Positions 26,088 through 34,720 of a DNA stretch of 41,875 nt are shown here, in pieces. The notes under the pieces were generated by a model, which worked only from the letters and a program-made list of their open reading frames with translations, had not been told where the DNA came from and did no database searches. Numbering within the stretch: the stretch's first letter is position 1; every line of letters begins with the position of its first letter. This DNA is from Candidatus Kapaibacterium sp. Its GTDB lineage: Bacteria > Bacteroidota > Ignavibacteria > Kapaibacteriales > UBA2268. The translations under genes were made by a program, and so were the position numbers. Location of the stretch: the NCBI GenBank assembly GCA_026390695.1, contig JAPLFL010000071.1, forward strand, positions 1 to 41,875. Reading direction: 5' to 3'.

Positions 26088-28490
26088 ATGCCAGAGAATT
26101 CATTTTTTTCATTATTCGGACAAGGACTTTCAAAATTTTTCGGGTCAATTTCAAACTCAGGGAATTTACTGATCTTTGTCATGTCGCTTGTTTCAATCGC
26201 AGCAACCATCGCTTACTTTTTATCGATTTCCAAGGGTGAAAAGTTCACTCAGATTGGTAGAAGATTATTTTATACGCTTACATTATTATTTGTAGCTACG
26301 TCAGCATTCTTAATGTCAAATATTTTTTCACATAATTTTCAATATAATTATGTTTGGGAATATTCATCACGCCAATTATCGACTCTTCTTTTAATCTCAT
26401 CATTTTATGCCGGACAAGAAGGATCATTCTTACTTTGGGCATTATTCTTAGCATTAGTGGGATACTTTCTGATACCTTACGCTAAAAAACGCGGTTATGA
26501 ATCAGTGGTAATGGGGATTTATAGTTTATTATTATTATTTTTAGTAGTAATCTTGATTTTCAAAAATCCTTTTGCTTTGAAAGATGGTCAAATAGCAGCA
26601 AATGGTCGTGGACTCAACCCTATCCTTGAAAATTACTGGATCATTATCCATCCCCCCGTTTTATTTATCGGATATGCAGCAATGAGTGTACCTTACATCT
26701 TTGCTGTAGCAGCACTGCTAAAGCGGGATTATCACAATTGGATTAATATTGCTTTGCCCTGGACTGTGATTGCAACGGGAATATTGGGCTTAGGAATTAT
26801 GATGGGTGGATTCTGGGCTTATGAAACATTAGGCTGGGGAGGCTTCTGGGGCTGGGATCCAGTTGAGAATTCATCTCTTTTGCCTTGGTTGGTTGCAGTT
26901 GCATTGATCCATTCGATGCTTGTGCAGAAAAAAACAAAAGGATTAATCAAAACAAATTTCATTCTTGCTTTTACATCATTTTTATTAGTACTATATGCCA
27001 CTTTCCTAACCCGCAGCGGTGTATTGACCGACGCATCTGTCCATTCCTTCGGCGATCCGGGAAAAGAAGTCTATGGCATATTATTATTTCTTCAACTATT
27101 CTTCCTTGCCCTCGGCTTTGTTGTATTAATCATAAGAATGAAAGACATTGCAGCCAGCAAGATGTCCTTCGGACTGAGTTCCAGAGAATTTACATTATCA
27201 ATTGGCTCAATAATTCTTTTAGCTTCAACGATTGTAATATTTATTGGTACAAGCTGGCCAATTATTGCAAAAATCTTTAATGCCACTCAAGCAACTGTGG
27301 ATATTTCATTTTATAATATCTGGAATTTACCGCTTGTAGTGCTGATTTTAGTATTGAATAATGTGGGTTTGATTGAATCATGGAAGGGTCAATCATTTGC
27401 CGAATTAAAAAGTAAGGGTAACGTTACATGGATATTTCTGCTTTCACAGATTTTCTTTGGTGTCCTTGGCTTAGTTTTATTGCTTGTTCAGGTTTTGGAT
27501 ATGTATTTTGTGCATCTGTTCAGGAACATCAAATACTTTCAGGATTTTGAGTATATTGTTTTACTAATCGCTTCATTCTGTGCATTGGTGTACAATATAA
27601 TAAGATTCGGAAAAGTAATCATTAATACTCCTACCAAAACCGGAGCATATATATCGCATCTCGGAATTGCTCTTATGATGATCGGAGTAGTGGCCAGTTG
27701 CGGCTATTCAAAGACTCAACCTATATCACTTAAAATAAATGAATCTGCTAATGCTTTTGGTTATACGTTCACTTATCTTAACAGAACACAGATTGAAAAG
27801 GAATTAAGCGATCGTGAAAAATATGAATTTAATATAAAAGTTACTAAAGATAATCAGAGTGAAATAATTAAACCTATCATTTATTTACACGATTTCAATG
27901 GCCGTAGCTCACCGTATTTTGAACCGGGTATCGAAAGATTCATGGCTCACGATCTATATATTTCACCAAAAGCATTAATGATGGATAATGGCCCATCTGC
28001 TGAACTTGCAAAAGGCCAGAGCACAGTTGTAGAGCATGATTCAAATTATTCCATCCAATTTCTTTCCTTCGATATGAGCCACATGTCCGACGAGAAGATG
28101 AATCCAAATGATTTCGCCATTGGAGCGGTTATTCTACTTCATAATAAAAAGACAAATAAAAGCGATACCATGAACATACCAGCAAGTATGGATATGCAAT
28201 CTGGCGAATTAAAACCTGTGTGGACTCTGATTGACAGTGCAAATTCAAAGGTTGAAATCGGATTTACACAATTTCTACCAAGTAAAGAAAATATTGCTGC
28301 ATCTAAAATTATTTTGAGTTTCCGCCGCGTCGGTGAAGCAGCAACAGAAGCCAAGGAAATAGTTCATTTCGATGTATCTGTAAAACCTTTTATCAATGCT
28401 GTATGGTTTGGAGTAATTGCAATTGTTTTCGGATTCATAGTTGCGTTTTTCAAATATTTTAGCAAAAGGAAGCAATTATTAAATGATTAA
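26088..28490 (+). CDS. ccmF: CcmF-type cytochrome c heme lyase subunit
   Basis: An 800-aa polytopic membrane protein, longer than the usual 630-670 aa of CcmF. The heme-handling WWD motif is WGGFWGWDPVENSSLLPWL (about residues 248-266). Conserved CcmF landmarks include GQEGSFLLWAL, NPILENYWIIIHPPVLFIGY and FLTRSGVLTDASVHSFG. The C-terminal 250 residues hold a large extracytoplasmic beta domain before a final helix. It ligates heme onto apocytochromes in system I. AGGGAA lies upstream of the ATG. ccmA, ccmB and the thioredoxin-type ccmG/ccmH are absent here. Confidence 0.95.
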   Translation: MPENSFFSLFGQGLSKFFGSISNSGNLLIFVMSLVSIAATIAYFLSISKGEKFTQIGRRLFYTLTLLFVATSAFLMSNIFSHNFQYNYVWEYSSRQLSTLLLISSFYAGQEGSFLLWALFLALVGYFLIPYAKKRGYESVVMGIYSLLLLFLVVILIFKNPFALKDGQIAANGRGLNPILENYWIIIHPPVLFIGYAAMSVPYIFAVAALLKRDYHNWINIALPWTVIATGILGLGIMMGGFWAYETLGWGGFWGWDPVENSSLLPWLVAVALIHSMLVQKKTKGLIKTNFILAFTSFLLVLYATFLTRSGVLTDASVHSFGDPGKEVYGILLFLQLFFLALGFVVLIIRMKDIAASKMSFGLSSREFTLSIGSIILLASTIVIFIGTSWPIIAKIFNATQATVDISFYNIWNLPLVVLILVLNNVGLIESWKGQSFAELKSKGNVTWIFLLSQIFFGVLGLVLLLVQVLDMYFVHLFRNIKYFQDFEYIVLLIASFCALVYNIIRFGKVIINTPTKTGAYISHLGIALMMIGVVASCGYSKTQPISLKINESANAFGYTFTYLNRTQIEKELSDREKYEFNIKVTKDNQSEIIKPIIYLHDFNGRSSPYFEPGIERFMAHDLYISPKALMMDNGPSAELAKGQSTVVEHDSNYSIQFLSFDMSHMSDEKMNPNDFAIGAVILLHNKKTNKSDTMNIPASMDMQSGELKPVWTLIDSANSKVEIGFTQFLPSKENIAASKIILSFRRVGEAATEAKEIVHFDVSVKPFINAVWFGVIAIVFGFIVAFFKYFSKRKQLLND

Positions 28491-28499
28491 TTGATTTTC

Positions 28500-28533
28500 C
28501 CCTACAATCAGCTTGTAAAACCTGATTGTAGGG
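28500..28533. other. Hairpin after ccmF
   Basis: Perfect 12-bp arms CCCTACAATCAG (28500-28511) and CTGATTGTAGGG (28522-28533) with a 10-nt loop start 9 nt after the ccmF stop. No T-run follows on either strand, so it is a 3'-end stabilising hairpin or weak terminator rather than a classical intrinsic one. Confidence 0.6.
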
Positions 28534-28675
28534 AATTATCTCATCATAACTGCCATAGATGCGATTAGTTGTAAATTTTCTGCATCACTATTTCAGGAAT
28601 GATAATAATGAATTTTGAGAATGTATCAAAGTGTATCAACCTTTTTGATATACTCTGGAATGAAAATTGATTAAT

Positions 28676-28725
28676 AAAAAAATCAATTAGGATACAATAA
28701 ATTGATTTTTTTATTATATTGTATC
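28676..28725 (+). promoter_or_regulatory. Possible pseudoknot/attenuator leader upstream of the biotin carrier gene
   Basis: An 13-bp stem (28676-28688 with 28700-28712) ends in a T-run, and the loop sequence GATACAAT (28691-28698) is complementary to ATTGTATC (28718-28725), just beyond that stem. The two helices can coexist only as an H-type pseudoknot, or compete. The start codon is at 28750. A weaker GTATCAA/TTGATA stem lies upstream (28633-28653). Low GC makes chance helices likely. Confidence 0.4.
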
Positions 28726-28749
28726 TGAAATTTAAATTAAAAATGAAAT

Positions 28750-29253
28750 ATGAATTTAACCTACGAAAATAAAAAATATAATGTCGAATCCAAGATTGAA
28801 GAGAATATCCTAAAATCTCAGATTAATGGTGAGAGCAAATCATTTAATATCAGGAAAATTAACGACAACACCATTGCTATTTTAAGTGATGGCAAATATT
28901 CAAATGCATATTTTGCCGAGGATTCAAACAATTTATTTGTTAATTATCAAGGTTATAATTACGTTTTTACTAAAACTAAAGAAGAAGAAAAATCTTACGA
29001 TACTTCAGATGCCGATTCGTCTGATATTTTATTAGTCAAGGCTCCAATGCCCGGATGTGTCGTAAAAGTAGAAGTTGAATCGGGAGCCGCAGTAGAAGAA
29101 GGTTCCGCTTTGCTAATTGTCGAAGCGATGAAAATGGAAACCTGTATTTTTTCCACAATTAGTGGAATTGTAACGGAAATTAATGTTAAGGCTGGCGAAC
29201 AGGTTGATCCGGATAAAATTTTACTGAAGGTTGAAAAAGTAAAAACAGAGTAA
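28750..29253 (+). CDS. Biotin carboxyl carrier protein (orphan biotinyl-lipoyl domain)
   Basis: A 167-aa protein. Residues 1-80 are a beta-rich domain like the BT region of acyl-CoA carboxylase alpha subunits; 81-95 is an acidic linker; 96-167 is a biotinyl domain (VKAPMPGCVVKVEVESGAAV) with the biotinylation motif EAMKMET, K128. It carries carboxybiotin between a biotin carboxylase and a carboxyltransferase in propionyl-CoA, methylmalonyl-CoA or acetyl-CoA type enzymes. Neither partner subunit is in the window; they must be elsewhere. The stop is 1 nt from the next gene's ATG, which implies co-transcription with an unrelated esterase. Confidence 0.93.
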   Translation: MNLTYENKKYNVESKIEENILKSQINGESKSFNIRKINDNTIAILSDGKYSNAYFAEDSNNLFVNYQGYNYVFTKTKEEEKSYDTSDADSSDILLVKAPMPGCVVKVEVESGAAVEEGSALLIVEAMKMETCIFSTISGIVTEINVKAGEQVDPDKILLKVEKVKTE

Positions 29254-29254
29254 C

Positions 29255-31270
29255 ATGAAAAGCTACATATTATCCCTTCTGATCATAGCTAATTGCAATG
29301 CTTTTAGTTTTTTCTACAAATCATACAAAAATATTGAATATGCCCGCTATGATACCACAAGTATCAAGTTGGATTTATATGTTCCAGATACCACGATTTC
29401 TCCAAAACCTGTTATAGTATGGATCCATGGCGGTGCTTGGGTTTATGGCGATAAAGAAGAACCCTTAGCATTATATTTGGCAGCTCATGGGTATGCTGTT
29501 GTAAGTATTAACTATAGACTGGCTCCCACTTTTACTTACCCCTCCCAGATACAGGATTGTAAAACAGCCATTCGATGGATTCGTGCAAATGCCAGTACAT
29601 ATAATTTAGACGGTTCACGTATCGGAGTGTGGGGAACTTCATCAGGAGCGCATCTTGCCTGTTTATTAGGTACAAGCAACGGAATTAAAGATTACAGAAT
29701 AGGAAATGTTCAAATTTCTTTCGAGAATGATTTAAGTTTATATTCAAAATATTCCAGTGATGTTCAGGCAGTTTGTGATTGGTATGGTAATACTGATTTT
29801 AGTCTTTCAGACCAGAGTTCCACAGTTTCCGGTGAGGCGCTTTTTATCGGTGGAGCACTTTCGGCTCACCCTGAAATGGCAAAGATGGCTTCTCCATTGA
29901 CTTATGTTAATAATAATTCAGCCTCATTTTTAATTGTTCATGGAGAATTAGATAATGTGGTCGATATTAAAAATAGTTCTCGACTGGATTCAGCATTAAA
30001 AAACAATAATGTAAGTTCATTTTACATCCCTCTCAAAAAGACCGGCCATGGCGGAAATTTATTCTATTCTGATTCTATTAGAATGAGAGTTATGGACTTT
30101 TTTGATAGTAAGTTTAAACCAAAATTCAGCGGTTCAACACCAGATTGGAAGAAATATTTTACTATCGACCCAGATCAGGGAAAATCCTTTGTGGTCGATA
30201 CAACTCCATATATTAGTTTTGCAGGTTCACCTGTTTTAACAATTAACAACAATGAGAATATCATTCTTTCGTATTCTTCCTGGTTTATGTATAACAGTCC
30301 CTTTATACTTATGAATAATGGTGATAATAAAAATTATGATTTTAATGCAGTTAACCACATTAATAGCACAGGCGCTTTAATTTATCTTCCTGATGGAAGA
30401 TATAGATTTATTTATGAAGAATTCGAAGCCGATTATTCGCTCACAAGGCATAAATCGCACCTTGCAAGCCAGATTTCAAACGATGGTATTAATTTTATCA
30501 AAGAAGAAGGTATCAGATTCAATCCTACTTTTAATGATGATTCAATAACTTCTAATCCTACTGCTATTCAAATTAATGACAGTACTTGGAGAATGTACTA
30601 CGTTTCCGATGAGTATAAAAATCAAGGCATTAAAACTGCTCTTTCAACCAATTTCGGATTATCATGGCATCCTGAATCTCAAACCAATATTTTAAAAACA
30701 GAAAATATTTCACCTTTGCCTTTGTATTTATCTAATAATGAGTATCGTTTATATTTTCGTATCAATAATAAATTATTGGATTCAACTCAAACAGGTATCG
30801 CATTTTGCGACAGCAAGGATGGGATTAATTTCGATCCTTCACAATCCAAATTGATAATAACTGATTCAAGTGGATTGGGATTTAATTTAACTAATTTTTC
30901 ACTTATACGTTATCTGGATGGTTCTTTAAACAGTTTTATAGGTCTCACATCAAAATACGGCTATCCTGTAACAAGAATTATCAGGGCACTTCCAGCAAAG
31001 AAAACGAATATTGAAGATCAAAACACCAATAACATCACAGCATTCAACTGTGAATACAACAATCTTGATGAAAGCCTTTTAATTAAAATTTTTGATTCAA
31101 ATTTTATTTATTGCAATTACCGGATTTTTGATCTTGAAGGCAGAATAGCAGCAAGCGGATCTTTATATAATAAAGAAAATATCATAAATATCAACAATTT
31201 AAAGAATCAGTTCTATTTATTAAAAATCAATACTCCTCAAAATTATCATTTATTCAAATTTGTAAAATGA
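29255..31270 (+). CDS. Secreted alpha/beta-hydrolase esterase fused to a propeller-like domain, with T9SS tail
   Basis: A 671-aa protein. After a signal peptide (about 1-18) comes an alpha/beta-hydrolase of the BD-FAE/carboxylesterase type (about 25-285): oxyanion motif H58-G-G-A-W, nucleophile S129 in GTSSG, acid D233 (HGELDNVVD) and H265 (KTGHGGN). Residues about 300-590 resemble a five-bladed sialidase/glycosidase-like propeller (FIYEEF, GLSWHPES). A T9SS-type C-terminal domain (about 595-671) closes it. Likely substrate is an esterified polysaccharide or other extracellular ester; the exact one is not visible. Its stop overlaps the next start by ATGA. Confidence 0.88.
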   Translation: MKSYILSLLIIANCNAFSFFYKSYKNIEYARYDTTSIKLDLYVPDTTISPKPVIVWIHGGAWVYGDKEEPLALYLAAHGYAVVSINYRLAPTFTYPSQIQDCKTAIRWIRANASTYNLDGSRIGVWGTSSGAHLACLLGTSNGIKDYRIGNVQISFENDLSLYSKYSSDVQAVCDWYGNTDFSLSDQSSTVSGEALFIGGALSAHPEMAKMASPLTYVNNNSASFLIVHGELDNVVDIKNSSRLDSALKNNNVSSFYIPLKKTGHGGNLFYSDSIRMRVMDFFDSKFKPKFSGSTPDWKKYFTIDPDQGKSFVVDTTPYISFAGSPVLTINNNENIILSYSSWFMYNSPFILMNNGDNKNYDFNAVNHINSTGALIYLPDGRYRFIYEEFEADYSLTRHKSHLASQISNDGINFIKEEGIRFNPTFNDDSITSNPTAIQINDSTWRMYYVSDEYKNQGIKTALSTNFGLSWHPESQTNILKTENISPLPLYLSNNEYRLYFRINNKLLDSTQTGIAFCDSKDGINFDPSQSKLIITDSSGLGFNLTNFSLIRYLDGSLNSFIGLTSKYGYPVTRIIRALPAKKTNIEDQNTNNITAFNCEYNNLDESLLIKIFDSNFIYCNYRIFDLEGRIAASGSLYNKENIININNLKNQFYLLKINTPQNYHLFKFVK

Positions 31271-32430
31271 ATTCTAAAGATATATTCACTCTTATCGAAA
31301 ACTATCAAACAGACCTAATTCTCCTTCGTAGAAAAATACATGCAAATCCGGAACTTTCATTCCAGGAATTTCAAACAAGTGCTCTGATACAGAAATATTT
31401 GACAGATTTGGGTGTGAATTTTCAAATATTAGCTTCTACCGGAGTTGTGGCTCATATTGGAAATCCCGATCACCCTTGCATTGCATTGCGAGCCGATATT
31501 GACGCTCTGCCCATTTTAGAAGAAACCGGTCTTGAATGTTCATCTCAAAATAAAGGTATAATGCATGCCTGTGGACACGATTTCCATACTTCTATCCTTC
31601 TTATATGTGCTGCCATTCTAAAAAGTCAAGAAACTCAATTAAAAAAGTATATAAAATTAATTTTTCAGCCTGCCGAAGAAAAAATTCCAGGTGGCGCTTC
31701 CATCATGATTAAAGAAGCCGTACTCGAGAATCCTAAACCTAATGCAATTTTTGGCTTACATATTGAACCATCCACATCAACCGGACAAATTGCTGTCAAT
31801 CATGGGCCAATACTGGCTTCTGCTGATGAATTATACTGGACAATAAAAGGTAAAGGGTGTCATGCAGCACAGCCTCATGTCGGAAATGATTGCGTTCTTG
31901 CAGCTTCTCACTTAGTAATGCACTTGAATACATTGATGACAAAATTCCGCAATCCGTTAAATCCCGGTGTACTTTCAGTAACATCAATCCATGGAGGTAG
32001 TGCAACAAATATATTTCCAGATGAAGTGAAGCTGATGGGCACTTTAAGGGCTTTCAACGAGGATTTGAGATCGAAGATGCACGAATTGATTCGAGAGAAT
32101 TCCAAAGCAATATGTAGCCTTTATGGCTGCGATTGTGATGTGGAAGTCGCAATTGGCTATCCTCATCTGAATAATGACCGACTTCAAACAGAATATGTTC
32201 AAAAAGTAGCGTCTGAAATACTTGGTGAATCTAATGTCTTAACTTTTGAACCCAAAATGTGGGCTGAAGATTTTGCTTTTTATGCTAAAGAAATTCCAGC
32301 ATGTTTCTTTTTTCTTGGCGTACAACCGGAGGACAGTGAACTGCCCCCACTGCATAATGCCCGTCTTTCACCTGACGAGAATGCACTTAAAATAGGAGTT
32401 GCGATGATGGTAGGGCTTTGTAATTACTAA
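31267..32430 (+). CDS. M20 family amidohydrolase (HipO/N-acyl-amino acid type)
   Basis: A 387-aa cytosolic metallopeptidase of the M20D group. Visible motifs: RRKIHANPELSFQEFQT, ALRADIDALPI, the metal site MHACGHDFHTS (C102, H104), FQPAEEKIPGG (E137/E138), GLHIEP and the final WAEDFAFYA. A typical dimerisation domain covers about 180-290. Members hydrolyse N-acyl amino acids, amino-acid amides or indole-3-acetyl conjugates. No signal peptide. It is translationally coupled to the secreted esterase, suggesting use of a product or just linked expression. Converges with the chimeric transcription factor 40 bp downstream. Confidence 0.93.
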   Translation: MNSKDIFTLIENYQTDLILLRRKIHANPELSFQEFQTSALIQKYLTDLGVNFQILASTGVVAHIGNPDHPCIALRADIDALPILEETGLECSSQNKGIMHACGHDFHTSILLICAAILKSQETQLKKYIKLIFQPAEEKIPGGASIMIKEAVLENPKPNAIFGLHIEPSTSTGQIAVNHGPILASADELYWTIKGKGCHAAQPHVGNDCVLAASHLVMHLNTLMTKFRNPLNPGVLSVTSIHGGSATNIFPDEVKLMGTLRAFNEDLRSKMHELIRENSKAICSLYGCDCDVEVAIGYPHLNNDRLQTEYVQKVASEILGESNVLTFEPKMWAEDFAFYAKEIPACFFFLGVQPEDSELPPLHNARLSPDENALKIGVAMMVGLCNY

Positions 32431-32470
32431 TTACGAATTGGGATTTTTATTGTTTAGTTTCTGGTTAAAT

Positions 32471-34624
32471 TTAGTCTGATATTTCTAAAATATTCCCATC
32501 GGTTAATTTAATTTTACCATTTTCTATTTGCCTTAATATAATAAGTTTGACTTGATAATGGGATGAATTGTATAAAGTTGAATAATGATTTACGAATTCA
32601 TTTAATTCCCAACCACTGTATTTTTTTAAAGCTTTTTTTGCAAAAATACCACAATTTGACTTTTTAAGTTTATAAAATCTTGGATTATACTTTTTCGATT
32701 TTAATCCAATAAAGTATGATGGAAAAAAAATAAAATTAGAATTCTCCATAATTTTTAAATTATCAAGAATACTTCTTTCGTAAGTCTTTGATTTGAATTG
32801 TTTAACATGCTCTGTAATTACTGAAATGTGTAGTGGTTCATCAAATTGCTCTAAATACTCTTCAACAATCTCTCTTATACTCCCAATTTTGATATTTTCA
32901 TCTTCATCACATTGATTTAATAATCCATAAAATTCATTTTTACCGAAACGTATAAAAACATCATTTCTATTTTTTAAAAAATTTTTCAAAAAAGAATATG
33001 TAAATTTGAGGGATGGATGTTTTTCTTTTAACGCAATTTCTATTTGTCGAATTGACATTTTAATAGATTCTTGTTCCAGAATTTCATAAATATAATTAAC
33101 AGTTGGGATCTGGTTAGTTTGATTGAGAATTCTATCGTCTTGATTTAATCTCAGATCAAATTCTTCCAATAATATTTGATTAAATACAAATTTTATATCA
33201 TTCCATACTTCATCTTCAATAGTCAATGATGATTCAATTATATATTCTTTTAAATTTACATTAGATATTAATCGAATCTTCTTTTTAATTATTTTATGTA
33301 TGTCAAATATTATTTTTTCTAAATTGAAACACTTTGAAACATGATTATCAATTAGATAGAAGCTAAACTCGCCATGTTGTAAATTTTTTGTCGCTATTTT
33401 ACGAACAGTATTATTGATTTGTAATATACTACATGAATTAGACACAAGCTGTTGAAATATTAAAGTATAAAAATGAACATTAAATATTACTCCCTCTTTC
33501 TCATTGATACTGTTAATTAATTCAGGGTTTATTTTATAATATAAACAATTATCTTGTTCCAAATAATTCACGATTTCACTATTTTTCATTATTGAGACAA
33601 ATGACAAAAACGTTCGTAAATTGTTATTCATAATGTTTTTTCTTTGCCTTATTCTTTCCCTTGACAAATTATATTGATTAGCGATTAATACTAAGTTATT
33701 ATTGATTGAATCATGATTTGTATATAATTGTAGAAAAATGGCTTTGTCAATTTCTGATAAAATATTAGTATTATAAATAAGGTAATTTATTAATGAAAAG
33801 AGCTGCAATTTTCCATTAATATCAATAAATTGGTTAAATTGGAATTCCAAGTTATTAGTCAAATTTTTAAACGTGGCTTCTACAATATCTTTTAAAATAG
33901 GTAAATCAATATGATCGTTTCTAATTTGATGAATTATCTTTATTACATCTTTCAAATTTAATATGTAATCTTCTATTTCGGATAAAGATTTATTACCGAA
34001 ACCTTTATTATCCTTAATGATAAATTCATCAGCAAGCAAAATATTCAATGTTTCTTCATCAGAAACAGTAGAGAATAATTTATTAACTATTGAATTTAAT
34101 TTATTAAAATCCTTAATAAGTCTTAACTTATAATATTTGAACAATACCGACTTTTGAAAAAAAGTAAAAGAATTTAATAATTCTTTAAATTGAATAATGC
34201 TTGAGTTTTTCATTGAGTCGTTTTCTGATGATAATAAATTTATTGAGTTAGAAAAAGTAATTAATTCTGAGTCAAGTTCGTAAGCATCCATGTATGTAAA
34301 ATCCAGATCATTGTTCGTTTCTAAAAAATATTTTTCTTTGTCAATTGACTTTGAAAGAAGAAGATTGGAATATTTCCTGCATAATTTAACTAATTCTTTT
34401 TCAGTTAAATTACCACAATTTTTTAAATTAATGAAATTACTATTTTTAAAGTATGAAAGTATTTTACTTAATGATGTTAATGAGTTTTTCTGAAGTATAT
34501 TTACAGCTCTTTGTGATAAATTCTCAATTATTGATAATTCATCAAGAGAAAAGTCATATTGAATAAATTTCATAGAAAATTTTATATTAAGTTCATTTAT
34601 AAAAAAAATTATAAAACGATTCAA
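32471..34624 (-). CDS. Chimeric transcription-factor-like protein (alpha-CTD / sigma-4 / HARE-HTH segments)
   Basis: 717 aa, or 700 from M18 (34573), where the first domain begins cleanly. Segments I can discern: an RNA polymerase alpha-CTD-like helix-hairpin-helix region (about 28-85; LSQRAVNILQKNSLTSLSKIL, NCGNLTEKELVKLC); a second alpha-CTD-like motif at about 208-222 (FGNKSLSEIEDYILNL); a sigma-70 region 4-like helix-turn-helix at about 290-345 (YNLSRERIRQRKN); a winged-helix-like stretch (about 505-570); and a HARE-HTH-like segment (about 578-645; SIREIVEEYLEQFDEPLHIS). Lys/Asn/Ile-rich, with GC in sampled lines roughly 20-28%. It may be laterally acquired. Function unknown; DNA binding or RNA polymerase contact is inferred from folds only. 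Confidence 0.7.
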   Translation of the reverse strand: MNRFIIFFINELNIKFSMKFIQYDFSLDELSIIENLSQRAVNILQKNSLTSLSKILSYFKNSNFINLKNCGNLTEKELVKLCRKYSNLLLSKSIDKEKYFLETNNDLDFTYMDAYELDSELITFSNSINLLSSENDSMKNSSIIQFKELLNSFTFFQKSVLFKYYKLRLIKDFNKLNSIVNKLFSTVSDEETLNILLADEFIIKDNKGFGNKSLSEIEDYILNLKDVIKIIHQIRNDHIDLPILKDIVEATFKNLTNNLEFQFNQFIDINGKLQLFSLINYLIYNTNILSEIDKAIFLQLYTNHDSINNNLVLIANQYNLSRERIRQRKNIMNNNLRTFLSFVSIMKNSEIVNYLEQDNCLYYKINPELINSINEKEGVIFNVHFYTLIFQQLVSNSCSILQINNTVRKIATKNLQHGEFSFYLIDNHVSKCFNLEKIIFDIHKIIKKKIRLISNVNLKEYIIESSLTIEDEVWNDIKFVFNQILLEEFDLRLNQDDRILNQTNQIPTVNYIYEILEQESIKMSIRQIEIALKEKHPSLKFTYSFLKNFLKNRNDVFIRFGKNEFYGLLNQCDEDENIKIGSIREIVEEYLEQFDEPLHISVITEHVKQFKSKTYERSILDNLKIMENSNFIFFPSYFIGLKSKKYNPRFYKLKKSNCGIFAKKALKKYSGWELNEFVNHYSTLYNSSHYQVKLIILRQIENGKIKLTDGNILEISD

Positions 34625-34720
34625 ATAGAATATTATTTCTTAACTCTATAAAAAAAATGAAATGAATCCATTAAAATTTTGAATCCAACACAAAACAAAA
34701 CTCTCTCTGTAAATTTTCCT

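Noticed and set aside
28500-28533. Intrinsic terminator after ccmF
   Set aside because: The stem is strong but no T-run follows on either strand; listed only as a hairpin.
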